In this document: one piece after another, positions 8,072 to 15,330 of the stretch
Layout: the number at the start of each line of letters is the position of its first letter
Position numbering within the stretch: the stretch's first letter is position 1
Assembly: GCF_013181195.1 (NCBI RefSeq)
Contig: NZ_SMZP01000006.1
Span: forward strand, 186,001 to 250,000
DNA length: 64,000 bases
Origin: Caulobacter sp. RHG1
Lineage (GTDB): Bacteria > Pseudomonadota > Alphaproteobacteria > Caulobacterales > Caulobacteraceae
Direction: 5' to 3'
Translations under genes and position numbers: made by a program
Notes under the pieces: model-generated
Seen by the model: only the letters and a program-made list of their open reading frames with translations
What the model was told of the DNA's origin: nothing
The model's database searches: none

Positions 8072-8971
8072 CTAGGGGAAGATGGCTTCCAGAGCGTGCA
8101 GGCCGGCCAGGATCGAACCGAAGGCGATCGCGGTCACGATCATCACCGCGGCGATGAAGGCCAGTCTGAGCGGAAGGCTCAGTTCATTGGGTCGTCCGCC
8201 TCCCAGTCCGGAGAGGAGGCTTCGGAGTCCGACAGGAACGTCTCGTCCATCACTGCGCTGGCGATGCACAGGATCTCGCGCATCACCATCTCGGAAGGCT
8301 TGAACGGCGCCTGCTTGCGCGTGGCCGTCATCAGGTCGTGAACCATGTCCGCGCTGGACGGCGTGGCCGCCAGGCTGACCAACTGGCGTTCCAGCTCGCC
8401 CCAGGTGATCGGCGGCAGTTGCTCGGCCAGGTTCAGGGTCGGCCAGGTCTGCTGGAAGTTCGTCACGTCCTGGCGCAGATAGGTCACCCGGCCGATGACG
8501 TCCTTCTGTTGGGGGGTAAGCTCTTTCACGGACAACTCCTTCGTCGATGCGGTCAGCTGACCGCGACGAGGGCTGTTCGCCTAGCCGGGACGGATCGGAC
8601 CCCGATGCGATCGGAGGGGGGGCGCCCCCCTGATCGGGGCGGGTCTTATCGGAGGGGGGCTGATGCGCCCTATCAAGCACCCGGCTGGCAAACACCCGCC
8701 GGGCGGCGTCGTAGCGATCACTTGCGCCCAGGCGCTTGCGGGCCTTGTCCAGGTGCCAGTCGACAGTGTGCTTGGAAAGGCCCAGCTCGCGAGCGATCTC
8801 CTTGGAGCTCATGTGGCGATCGACCAACGCCAAGCATTCGCGCTCACGCTCCGTGAGACGGTCCAACCCTTCGATCGGGTCTGCAGTGAAGGGTCGCCCT
8901 TGTCCATCGGGCGGAACCTTAGGCGAACGTTTTTCCGTTCTGCAAGCTTGGCGACATGAAAACTTGGCCAT
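8072..8971 (-). CDS. LuxR-type HTH regulator with C-terminal transmembrane tail
   Basis: The N-terminal part carries a GerE/LuxR helix-turn-helix: LTERERECLALV, SSKEIARELGLS and HTVDWHLDKARKRLG. The last 40 residues (GRPNELSLPLRL, then a hydrophobic helix ending AGLHALEAIF) match the membrane tail common in a small LuxR family of Caulobacterales and sphingomonads. The two ends share one open frame, but the roughly 120 residues between them overlap a separate gene (8179-8529) and look like shadow translation. The start is uncertain: ATG at 8971, or TTG near 8880 directly before the HTH. The normal family length is about 150-220, so this form is long. The target genes are unknown. Confidence 0.55.
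   Translation of the reverse strand: MAKFSCRQACRTEKRSPKVPPDGQGRPFTADPIEGLDRLTERERECLALVDRHMSSKEIARELGLSKHTVDWHLDKARKRLGASDRYDAARRVFASRVLDRAHQPPSDKTRPDQGGAPPPIASGSDPSRLGEQPSSRSADRIDEGVVRERAYPPTEGRHRPGDLSAPGRDELPADLADPEPGRATAADHLGRAGTPVGQPGGHAVQRGHGSRPDDGHAQAGAVQAFRDGDARDPVHRQRSDGRDVPVGLRSLLSGLGGGRPNELSLPLRLAFIAAVMIVTAIAFGSILAGLHALEAIFP
8179..8529 (-). CDS. Unknown 116-residue protein nested in the luxR-type ORF
   Basis: I do not recognise this protein. It begins KELTPQQKDVIGRV and ends in an acidic tail (WEADDPMN). AAGGAG stands six bases before the GTG at 8529, which is therefore preferred over the TTG at 8535. About 90% of its codons end in G or C, as expected for a real gene here, whereas the overlapping LuxR frame reads as Arg/Gly/Pro-rich shadow in the same stretch. 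Seen: a mostly helical, soluble composition. It lies wholly inside the long LuxR-type ORF, in another reading frame of the same strand. Either the two overlap fully or the LuxR linker is not translated as it appears. Confidence 0.65.
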   Translation of the reverse strand: MKELTPQQKDVIGRVTYLRQDVTNFQQTWPTLNLAEQLPPITWGELERQLVSLAATPSSADMVHDLMTATRKQAPFKPSEMVMREILCIASAVMDETFLSDSEASSPDWEADDPMN

Positions 8972-9008
8972 GAAGTCTTCGGCTGCCCATCCGTTGTACG
9001 GCAAGGGC

Positions 9009-9908
9009 TCAGGCGGCCTGTTGGCGGAAGCGTTCGATCAGGAAGGCCGTCGCCGGACCGGGCGGCGTGTCGCGGCGGTGAATGGCGTGCAGGGCGTAGT
9101 GCGCCTCGACCAGTTCGGGCATGTCCAGGCGCACCAGACGGCCGTTGGCGAGATCCTCGCGAACCAGGGGTTCGGGCATGTTGCCCCAGCCCAGTCCCTC
9201 TTTCAGGAGCAAGTGCTTGGCCCCGAGATCGGCCAGCCGCCAGGTGTGGGCGCTGGCGACGGCGAAGTCGCGGCCTTGCGTCAGGTGCGAGCGATCGGTC
9301 AGCACCAGCTGGGTGTGGCCGCGTCCCGCGCCGGGCGGATTGGGGCCCTGGGAAAGCGGATGGTCGGGCGCGGCCACCGGGATCAGCTGGGTGGCGCCGA
9401 CAGCGATGGTCTCCAGCGCCTCGCCGCCGTTGACGACGTCCAGCGGTCCGGCCACGCCCAGGGTCGCGCGGCCGTCCAGCACCATCTGGGTCACCGCGCC
9501 CAGACCCTCGACGTGCAGGCGCAGGGTCACGGTCGGGAAGGTCTGGCGAAAGGCGCGCAAGGCGTCGACCACCCGCGCCGTCGGCATCATGACATCCAGC
9601 ACCAGGTGGACCTCGGCCTCCAGGCCTTGCAGCAGCCCCTTGGCCTTGGCGCGCAGGCCCGCGACGTCGGCGGCGATCAGGCGGGCCTGCGCCAGCACAG
9701 CATGACCCTGCTCGGTCAGCACCGGCGACTTGGCCGCATCGCGGTCGAACAGGACGAGGCCTAGCTGGGCTTCCAGATTGGCGATCGCATAGCTGACCAC
9801 CGAATTGGCCCGGTTCAGCCGTCGCGCGGCCGCGGCGAACCCGCCCGCGTCGACCACGGTCAGGAAGACGGTCAGCTGGTCCAGGGTCGGCGTGCGGGGC
9901 TCGGTCAT
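9009..9908 (-). CDS. LysR-family transcriptional regulator
   Basis: A 299-residue LysR-type regulator. Seen: the winged helix-turn-helix at residues 9-65 (LDQLTVFLTVVDAGGFAAAA, then RLNRANSVVSYAIANLE), followed by a periplasmic-binding-like effector domain from about residue 90. It is transcribed away from the wrbA-like gene. A perfect inverted repeat with a T-N11-A core lies between the two starts, so it most likely controls that quinone reductase and itself. Quinones or electrophiles are plausible inducers, by analogy with similar LysR/WrbA pairs; this is inference. The start MTEPRTPTLDQL is the usual LysR N-terminus. Confidence 0.9.
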   Translation of the reverse strand: MTEPRTPTLDQLTVFLTVVDAGGFAAAARRLNRANSVVSYAIANLEAQLGLVLFDRDAAKSPVLTEQGHAVLAQARLIAADVAGLRAKAKGLLQGLEAEVHLVLDVMMPTARVVDALRAFRQTFPTVTLRLHVEGLGAVTQMVLDGRATLGVAGPLDVVNGGEALETIAVGATQLIPVAAPDHPLSQGPNPPGAGRGHTQLVLTDRSHLTQGRDFAVASAHTWRLADLGAKHLLLKEGLGWGNMPEPLVREDLANGRLVRLDMPELVEAHYALHAIHRRDTPPGPATAFLIERFRQQAA

Positions 9909-9920
9909 GATCCCATGATC

Positions 9921-9937
9921 GTTCGAAAATCTCGAAC
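9921..9937. promoter_or_regulatory. Probable LysR operator between divergent genes
   Basis: GTTCGA and TCGAAC form a perfect inverted repeat separated by five bases (AAATC), giving a T-N11-A core at 9923-9935, the classic LysR-family recognition pattern. It lies 13 bases upstream of the LysR gene and about 110 bases before the wrbA-like gene, in an AT-richer stretch. No other candidate site stands out in the gap. Confidence 0.6.
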
Positions 9938-10046
9938 ATAACAGACGATTTTATTCGGCTGTTTTGCGAGCGCGCGCGGCGCCAAAACCTCCGCCAACGA
10001 CGAGGACGTGACGTCCCCGCCTTCGACCGCAAGCAAGGAGGCCGTG

Positions 10047-10646
10047 ATGGCCAAGGTTCTGGTTCTTTATTATTCGTCCTACGGTCACCTGGAGACCATG
10101 GCCAAGGCCGTCGCCGAAGGCGCGCAGCAAGCCGGCGCCACAGTGGACATCAAGCGCATCCCTGAGACCGTGCCGCTGGAGATCGCCAAGGGCGCTCACT
10201 TCAAGCTCGACCAGGAAGCCCCGGTCGCCGCGGTCGAGGACCTGGCCAACTACGACGCTATCATCGTCGGCGCGCCGACCCGCTTTGGCCGCATGGCCTC
10301 GCAGGTCGCGGCCTTCTTCGACCAGGCCGGCGGTCTGTGGGCCCGCGGCGCCCTGCACGGCAAGGTGGCCGGCGCCTTCACCTCGACGGCGACCCAGCAC
10401 GGTGGTCAGGAAACCACCCTGTTCTCGATCATCACCAACCTGCTGCACTTCGGCACGACGATCGTGGGCCTGGACTACGGCCACGCCAGCCAGATGACGC
10501 TGGACGAAGTGACCGGCGGCAGCCCGTACGGCGCCACCACCATCGCTGGCGGCGACGGCTCGCGTCAGCCCAGCACGATCGAGCTGGACGGCGCCCGCTA
10601 TCAGGGTCGTCGCATCGCCGAGACGGCGATCAAGCTGCACGGCTGA
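10047..10646 (+). CDS. wrbA: NAD(P)H:quinone oxidoreductase, WrbA family
   Basis: A 199-residue flavodoxin-fold protein that reduces quinones by two electrons using FMN and NAD(P)H, avoiding semiquinone radicals. Seen: the FMN phosphate loop at the N-terminus (YYSSYGHLETMAKAV), the conserved GAPTRFGRMASQVAAFFD, and the family signature FTSTATQHGGQETT with SPYGATT near the end. Length matches E. coli WrbA. The ATG at 10047 is fixed by an AGGAGG seven bases upstream. It is divergent from a LysR regulator that probably controls it. A strong terminator follows the gene. Confidence 0.93.
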   Translation: MAKVLVLYYSSYGHLETMAKAVAEGAQQAGATVDIKRIPETVPLEIAKGAHFKLDQEAPVAAVEDLANYDAIIVGAPTRFGRMASQVAAFFDQAGGLWARGALHGKVAGAFTSTATQHGGQETTLFSIITNLLHFGTTIVGLDYGHASQMTLDEVTGGSPYGATTIAGGDGSRQPSTIELDGARYQGRRIAETAIKLHG

Positions 10647-10698
10647 TCTCAGCCTGGGCGACCCGCCGGTCGCTGCCTCCCCCATCGCGACCGGCATG

Positions 10699-10745
10699 AA
10701 AGGCCGGCTGGCTCCTTCCCCCTCCCGGGAGCCAGCCGGCCTTTT
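10699..10745 (+). terminator. Rho-independent terminator of wrbA
   Basis: AAGGCCGGCTGGCTCC (10700-10715) pairs with GGAGCCAGCCGGCCTT (10728-10743), leaving a pyrimidine-rich loop and followed by TTTTC. The stem is perfect over at least 16 pairs. It closes the wrbA transcript and isolates the small ORF and flagellin region downstream. Confidence 0.9.
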
Positions 10746-10767
10746 CTTCGTTGCACTCAGAAAGGGA

Positions 10768-11074
10768 GACTCTCGATGCGCCGTCGCACCGCCTTTCTGG
10801 CCGGGATCTGGAAAGCCGCCGCTTATGTCCTTGCCCTGCGGGCCGTGGCCAAGCCCTACCGATCGCGCCGAGTCTACGCTGTGGATCAATGAGTCCGGGG
10901 ATTTGTCTAGACTCTGAGCGCTGCGGGCTCGCTGAGTCTAGCGAGTCTGGCCGTCGTGCGTGGCAGGACGCCGATGTGCCATTTTGGAACAAATACTATA
11001 ATTTTGATTCAGAGATTTTTACTTTCACTTCCCTTCATCATTAACAAAATAGACCTCGATCTTCATTTTGATTC
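10768..11074. promoter_or_regulatory. Cluster of eight GANTC (CcrM) sites upstream of flagellin
   Basis: GANTC occurs at 10768, 10870, 10891, 10910, 10934, 10943, 11006 and 11070. Three of them lie in an imperfect inverted repeat: CTAGACTC (10907-10914) against GAGTCTAG (10934-10941). The final 100 bases are AT-rich, unlike the surroundings, and hold two copies of TTTTGATTC. GANTC is the CcrM adenine methylation site, and methylation state varies with the replication fork in Caulobacter. A role in timing flagellin expression is inference. Confidence 0.6.
10776..10892 (+). CDS. Candidate small basic protein (38 aa)
   Basis: ATG at 10776 opens a 38-codon frame: MRRRTAFLAGIWKAAAYV, then LALRAVAKPYRSRR and VYAVDQ. 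GGGAG stands eight bases before the ATG. The peptide has arginine-rich ends around a hydrophobic helix (residues 6-24), like a small membrane-associated protein. It begins right after the wrbA terminator, so it would need its own promoter or come from read-through. Two GANTC sites fall inside it. I do not recognise it, and a chance ORF is possible. Confidence 0.4.
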   Translation: MRRRTAFLAGIWKAAAYVLALRAVAKPYRSRRVYAVDQ

Positions 11075-11121
11075 TGGATTTTCTCAACGAAGTAGAAAGC
11101 TAGCTTGTGGATATTGGTCGC

Positions 11122-11158
11122 TGGGCAAAATGCCCACCGGCCGTCAAAACGACGCCGG
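11122..11158 (+). promoter_or_regulatory. Tandem hairpins in the flagellin mRNA leader
   Basis: TGGGCA and TGCCCA (11122-11136) form one hairpin with a three-base loop. Directly after it CCGGCCGTC and GACGCCGG (11137-11158) form a second with an AAAAC loop. The Shine-Dalgarno AGGAAG follows at 11171-11176, 10 bases before the ATG. In C. crescentus the flagellin mRNA leader is the target of FlbT, which controls its decay. That these hairpins are the target is inference. Confidence 0.45.
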
Positions 11159-11185
11159 GACACCTCGAATAGGAAGTGTTTCGTC

Positions 11186-12007
11186 ATGGCGCTGAACAGC
11201 ATCAACACGAACTCGGGCGCTCTGATCGCCCTGCAAAACCTGAACCAAACGAACTCGGAACTGGGCGTCGTCCAGCAGCGCATCAACACCGGTAAAAAGG
11301 TGGCGACCGCCAAGGACAACGGCGCCACGTGGGCTATCGCCAAGAACCAGACGGCCGCCAGCCAGTCGCTGAACTCGGTGAAGGACTCGCTGCAACGCGG
11401 TCAGTCGACCATCGACGTCGCTCTGGCCTCGGGCGACACCGTGATCGACCTGCTCGGCAAGATGAAGGAAAAGGCCCTGGCCGCTTCCGACACCTCGCTG
11501 AACACCGCGTCGTTCAAGGCGCTGCAGTCTGACTTCCACTCGCTGCGCGACCAGATCATCAAGGCTGTCGACAACTCGAAGTTCAACGGCGTGTCGATCG
11601 CCAACGGCAAGACCACGAAGCTCACCTTCCTGGCCAACGCCGACGGCGACAGCTTCACGGTCAACGCTCAGACGATCTCGCTGGCCGGCATCGGCCTGAC
11701 CGACGGTGAGACCTTCACCGACGCCGCCGGCGCCAAGGGCGCGATCACCAAGATCGCTGGCGCCCTGCAATCGGCCACCAACAAGCTGGCCTCGCTGGGC
11801 ACCAGCTCGGCCGGCCTCGACGCTCACCTGAGCTTCGTCGGCAAGCTGCAAGACAGCCTGGACGCCGGCGTTGGCAACCTGGTGGACGCCGACCTGGCCA
11901 AGGAAAGCGCGAAGCTGCAGTCGCTGCAAACCAAGCAACAGCTGGGTGTGCAGGCGCTGTCGATCGCCAACTCGTCGACCTCGTCGATCCTGAGCCTGTT
12001 CCGTTAA
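11186..12007 (+). CDS. Flagellin (Caulobacter FljK/FljM type)
   Basis: A 273-residue flagellin that polymerises into the polar filament after export by the flagellar type III system. Seen: the conserved N-terminal D0/D1 helices (ALNSINTNSGALIALQNLN, then QQRINTGKKVATAKDNGA), a short variable middle, and the C-terminal D0/D1 segment DADLAKESAKLQSLQTKQQL ending in SILSLFR. It has no signal peptide, as expected. The ATG at 11186 follows AGGAAG. C. crescentus carries related flagellin genes in clusters (fljJKL, fljMNO); here a single copy stands alone, so I give no letter. A long AT-rich leader with hairpins and GANTC sites precedes it, and a terminator follows. Confidence 0.96.
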   Translation: MALNSINTNSGALIALQNLNQTNSELGVVQQRINTGKKVATAKDNGATWAIAKNQTAASQSLNSVKDSLQRGQSTIDVALASGDTVIDLLGKMKEKALAASDTSLNTASFKALQSDFHSLRDQIIKAVDNSKFNGVSIANGKTTKLTFLANADGDSFTVNAQTISLAGIGLTDGETFTDAAGAKGAITKIAGALQSATNKLASLGTSSAGLDAHLSFVGKLQDSLDAGVGNLVDADLAKESAKLQSLQTKQQLGVQALSIANSSTSSILSLFR

Positions 12008-12048
12008 TAGCGGTACGGTTGGCCGCTTCGGCGGTCGACGAGCCTCAG

Positions 12049-12076
12049 AAAGGGCGGACCTCCGGGTCCGCCCTTT
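12049..12076 (+). terminator. Terminator of the flagellin gene
   Basis: AAAGGGCGGACC and GGTCCGCCCTTT form a 12-bp stem around a four-base loop (TCCG), followed by further T residues. It begins 41 bases after the flagellin stop codon and fits a strong intrinsic terminator. Confidence 0.9.
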
Positions 12077-12172
12077 TTTCTTTGTCCAAGCTTCAGCACG
12101 ATTCCTTGGTTACCCCGTCGTTAACCAGCAACGTCTTGTTCCTTCTAACCATTTTAGGTTCGAGGAGGAGCG

Positions 12173-12334
12173 TTGAGAGTGACTTACGACGAGCGTCAGG
12201 CGTGGATCGAGCTGTGGTGGGCCGTGTTCGGCGAGCCGCCGGCGATCGAGGCCGAGCCGGAACTGGCTGCCCGGATCCTGGTCGATTGCCTGCCGACGGT
12301 TCTTCCCTACGAACTCAAGTCCCGAACTGAGTGA
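12173..12334 (+). CDS. Small acidic protein of unknown function (53 aa)
   Basis: A short ORF with a strong Shine-Dalgarno (AGGAGGAG at 12163-12170) and two candidate starts, TTG at 12173 and GTG at 12179. It reads VTYDERQAWIELWWAVFGEP, then PAIEAEPELAARILVDCL and ends ELKSRTE. The Trp-Trp pair, the amphipathic middle and GC-ending codons argue for a real protein, probably soluble and helical. It lies between the flagellin terminator and the convergent carboxylesterase gene, overlapping the latter's 3' end by about 20 bases. I do not recognise a domain. Confidence 0.6.
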   Translation: MRVTYDERQAWIELWWAVFGEPPAIEAEPELAARILVDCLPTVLPYELKSRTE

Positions 12335-13928
12335 ACGGGACCTGGTTGAAGAACTTGCGCTCGGCGCCGCGCGGGTCGTCTTCCTGGCGTGAGACGGTGT
12401 CGAACACCATCGTCTGGCGGCGCTCCAGGGTATAGGGCTCCCACTTGGGCAGCGCGCCGCCGTTCGGATCGCCGCTGCGGGCGAAGTTGATGAAGGCGTC
12501 GCTCATCGTGTTGGACATGGCGACCGAGTCCGGCCCCGCGCCGACGATCGAGCCCTTGGCGTCCAGCGTGCCGAACACCAGGCCGATGTCGATGGTGTGC
12601 GGCGCGCCGAAGATGCCGCCTTCCTTGGGCGACTTCCAATTGACCTGATAGGCGTAGGCCGGCGCGCCGGCGCGGGCCCGCTCCTCGTCCTGGATGATCG
12701 CGGCCTTCCACGAGCGGCCGGCGGTGGAGGCGGCGAAGAACACGTCGGCCGGCGAATAGTTCGGATAGGTCTGGCGGTAGAAGGCCACGACGGTCTCCGG
12801 ATCGATGTCGATACGGGCGGCGAACTGACCCGGCAGGCGGGCGATGACCTCGTCCCAGGTCTTGGGGAAGGCCTTGGCGTCGAAGCCGATGAAGCCCTTG
12901 GTCTCGTCGTGGGTGTTGCCGCACATCATCGGCACGGACAGGCCCACCGGCGAGGCGTCGGGGAAGAACGGGTGGCGGGTCAGGCTGCGCTGGTCCAGGG
13001 TCGGGCCCATATAGACCCCGCCGGCGGCGGCGATCGGGTCGATGGCCTTCATCCCCGCCAGCATCTGGTCGGCGGGAAGGGCGCGCAGGGCCGCCAGATC
13101 CTTGATCCCCAGCTTGTCGAGGAACGCCTGGGCGCGGCGGGTGGCGTTGAACGGGCCGCCGACGGTGACCTGCTGGCCGCTCATGGTGGCGGCGCGGTGG
13201 AACAGGCCCTTGGCGACCGGCATGCCCATCAGGGTGGCGATCTTGGCCCCGCCGCCCGACTGGCCAAACAGCATCACATTGCCCGGATCGCCCCCGAAGG
13301 CGGCGATGTTGTCGCGCACCCACTGCAGGGCCAGCACCAAGTCCAGCTGGCCGGCGTTGCCGCTGTCGGCCACCGACGGATCGTTGAAGAGGCGGGCCAG
13401 ATACAGATAGCCGAAGGCGTTCAGGCGGTGGTTGACCGTGACGACCACGACGTCGCCGCGCTTGGCCAGCTTGGTCCCCTCGTACCACGGGCTGGCGCCC
13501 GAACCGCCGTTATAGGCGCCGCCGTGGATGTAGAACATCACCGGCCGTTTGGCCCCGTCCGCGAGGCCCTTCTTGCCGGCTTTTGCAGGCGTCCAGACGT
13601 TGAGGAACAGGCAGTCCTCCGACAGGGCCTCGCCCTCTTCGCCCTTGCCGGTCTGCATCGAGGCCGCGCCATAGGCGGTGGCGTCCTTGACGTCGGTCCA
13701 GGGCTGCGGCGCGACCGGGGCTGCGAAGCGTCGTTCACCGCCCGCATCGGCCCCATAGCGCAGGCCCTTGAAGACGCTGACCCCATCCTGGACATAGCCG
13801 CGGACCTTGCCGGCGGTGGTCGTCACGATCGGCGAGCGCGGCTGGGCGGCGTAGCCGACCACGGGCAGGGCGGCATAGGCGGTCAGCGCGGCGGCGCCGG
13901 TGATCAGGGTGCGGCGGGTAGCGGTCAT
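12315..13928 (-). CDS. Secreted type-B carboxylesterase
   Basis: An alpha/beta-hydrolase of the carboxylesterase type B family (537 residues) acting on carboxylic esters, probably outside the cytoplasm. Seen: an N-terminal signal with twin arginines (TATRRTLITGAAALTAYAAL), so Tat export is possible; the oxyanion motif HGGAYNGG at 135-142; the signature EDCLFLNVWTP; and the nucleophile Ser224 in FGQSGGG, where most relatives have GESAG. The start at 13928 gives the signal sequence; the open frame upstream lacks one. A TACCGGTA operator-like palindrome lies about 50 bases upstream, linking it to the GH43 and MFS genes. It may deacylate plant polysaccharide or aromatic esters. Confidence 0.9.
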   Translation of the reverse strand: MTATRRTLITGAAALTAYAALPVVGYAAQPRSPIVTTTAGKVRGYVQDGVSVFKGLRYGADAGGERRFAAPVAPQPWTDVKDATAYGAASMQTGKGEEGEALSEDCLFLNVWTPAKAGKKGLADGAKRPVMFYIHGGAYNGGSGASPWYEGTKLAKRGDVVVVTVNHRLNAFGYLYLARLFNDPSVADSGNAGQLDLVLALQWVRDNIAAFGGDPGNVMLFGQSGGGAKIATLMGMPVAKGLFHRAATMSGQQVTVGGPFNATRRAQAFLDKLGIKDLAALRALPADQMLAGMKAIDPIAAAGGVYMGPTLDQRSLTRHPFFPDASPVGLSVPMMCGNTHDETKGFIGFDAKAFPKTWDEVIARLPGQFAARIDIDPETVVAFYRQTYPNYSPADVFFAASTAGRSWKAAIIQDEERARAGAPAYAYQVNWKSPKEGGIFGAPHTIDIGLVFGTLDAKGSIVGAGPDSVAMSNTMSDAFINFARSGDPNGGALPKWEPYTLERRQTMVFDTVSRQEDDPRGAERKFFNQVPFTQFGT

Positions 13929-13977
13929 GGCGGTTCCTCTCCAAGCGTCTTTGTGGCGCTTCTGGGGGCGACTTGCG

Positions 13978-13989
13978 GGTACCGGTAGC
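13978..13989. promoter_or_regulatory. Operator-like palindrome, TACCGGTA core
   Basis: GGTACCGGTAGC matches the perfect palindrome GTTACCGGTAAC found before the GH43 gene at 10 of 12 positions. It lies 50 bases upstream of the carboxylesterase start. The even-length palindrome with central CG is typical of LacI-family operators. Shared control with the genes near 32.7 and 34.4 kb is inference. Confidence 0.5.
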
Positions 13990-14013
13990 ACGCGTGACAC
14001 CGGTGACAATCCG

Positions 14014-15330
14014 CTAAATCTTACGCACCGCCATCGCATGGTCGCGGATGATGTCCAGCGTCGAGGCGTCGGTGTCGAAGACGCCGTAAAGGCCCTGCTC
14101 CTCCTGCGGGGGATCGCCGACAAAGGCCTTGTCGCCTGGCGCGAACCAGGCGTCGGGATGTTGAGCGCGGCCTTCGCCGTTCCAGGCCCAGAAGTTGGTC
14201 CCGGCCAGAGGCCCGCCAGCCCGCATGTCGGCCAGGGTCAGATCGTAGATCGCCTGGTAGAAGCGGTCCTTGTCGGCCGTGGCCGAGCCCGGCGCGAAGG
14301 CGCGGGCGTCGCGGGCGAGGCCAAACTCCTCGATGACCAGAGGCTTGTTCAACTGTCGGGCCAGGGCGATGTGGCGGGCGACATAGTCGCGGCAGCGCGC
14401 CTCGCCAGCGTCGTAGGTGGCGGCGGGGTTGCTGGCGTCGATCCAGCTCCAGTTGTTGGGCCAGATGTGCGCCGTCACATAGTCGATGCTGGCGGGACGA
14501 TGGGCGTCCAGCACGCAGGTCTCGCGGCCCAGGCAGCCCATCTCGCCCTCGCTGCCGGTGCTGACCAGATGGCGCGGATCCTGGGTCTTGATGAAGTCCG
14601 ACGTCTCGGCGATCCAGCGCTGGTAGGCGGGCAGGTTGGAAAGACCGAACGCGTCCGAACCGCCCGGCCGCGGTTCGTTGGCCAGCTGCCAGGCCATGAT
14701 CGTCGGATCGTCGCGATAGGGCTTGCCGGTCACGGTATTGGCCCTTCCGACCAGGCTCTTCACGTAGCGGCGGAAGAGGGCGTTGGCCTTGTCGTCGGCG
14801 TAGAAGCGGGCGGTGTAGTCTGGATAATCTGGCCACGGATGATTGGCGTCGCCGTGCTGAAACCACGGCCCGTTTCCGACCCAGCGCAGATAGGCCGGCA
14901 TGCCGCCGGACCAATCCCAGAAGTTGTTCAGATAGATCACCGCCTTCATGTCTCGCGCGGCCATCTCGGCCAGCAGGACGTCCAGGCCCTTCAGCAGGTT
15001 GGCGTCGTAGCCGCCGGGACGCTCCTGGAAGGTCGGGCTGACCGCGGCCTTGGCCGGCGAGCGCTCGCCTGCGCCCAGGACTCGCAGATTGGTGACGCCC
15101 AACGCCTTCAGGCGATCCAGCTCCCGCGAGAGCCGCGCGCGGTCGCCATAGGCCGCCGGCGCGCCCAGCCAGGCGCCGTACCAAAGGTTCGCGCCGACGA
15201 AGCGATAGGGCCTGCCGTCGAGGGTGAGGCGGCCGTTCGCCACGGCGACGAAGCCCCTGGGCGGCCGCGCGGCGCCCAGCACTGGCAGGGCGGCCAGCGC
15301 CGCGAGCAGGGCGCGGCGCGTGGGGTTCAT
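14014..15330 (-). CDS. GH5-type endo-beta-1,4-mannanase-like glycosidase
   Basis: A secreted 438-residue (beta/alpha)8-barrel glycoside hydrolase resembling family 5 beta-mannanases. Seen: an N-terminal export signal with twin arginines (NPTRRALLAALAALPVLGAA); the acid/base Glu219 in WQLANEP; and the nucleophile Glu335 in LVIEEFG. The RFVGANLWYGAWLG segment near the N-terminus is typical of fungal-type mannanases. It overlaps the upstream alpha/beta-hydrolase gene by four bases (ATGA), so the two are translationally coupled. Cleavage of mannan or glucomannan is the likely role. Exact specificity is inferred from motif likeness. Confidence 0.85.
   Translation of the reverse strand: MNPTRRALLAALAALPVLGAARPPRGFVAVANGRLTLDGRPYRFVGANLWYGAWLGAPAAYGDRARLSRELDRLKALGVTNLRVLGAGERSPAKAAVSPTFQERPGGYDANLLKGLDVLLAEMAARDMKAVIYLNNFWDWSGGMPAYLRWVGNGPWFQHGDANHPWPDYPDYTARFYADDKANALFRRYVKSLVGRANTVTGKPYRDDPTIMAWQLANEPRPGGSDAFGLSNLPAYQRWIAETSDFIKTQDPRHLVSTGSEGEMGCLGRETCVLDAHRPASIDYVTAHIWPNNWSWIDASNPAATYDAGEARCRDYVARHIALARQLNKPLVIEEFGLARDARAFAPGSATADKDRFYQAIYDLTLADMRAGGPLAGTNFWAWNGEGRAQHPDAWFAPGDKAFVGDPPQEEQGLYGVFDTDASTLDIIRDHAMAVRKI

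Noticed and set aside
8600..8670. G/C-rich palindromes near the LuxR gene as a terminator
   Set aside because: The stems lie inside the open LuxR frame, no T-tract follows in either direction, and they look like composition effects.
11105..11125. Sigma-54-like GG...GC promoter before the flagellin
   Set aside because: The spacing between GG and GC is nine bases instead of ten and the rest of the consensus is poor; no better match was found upstream.
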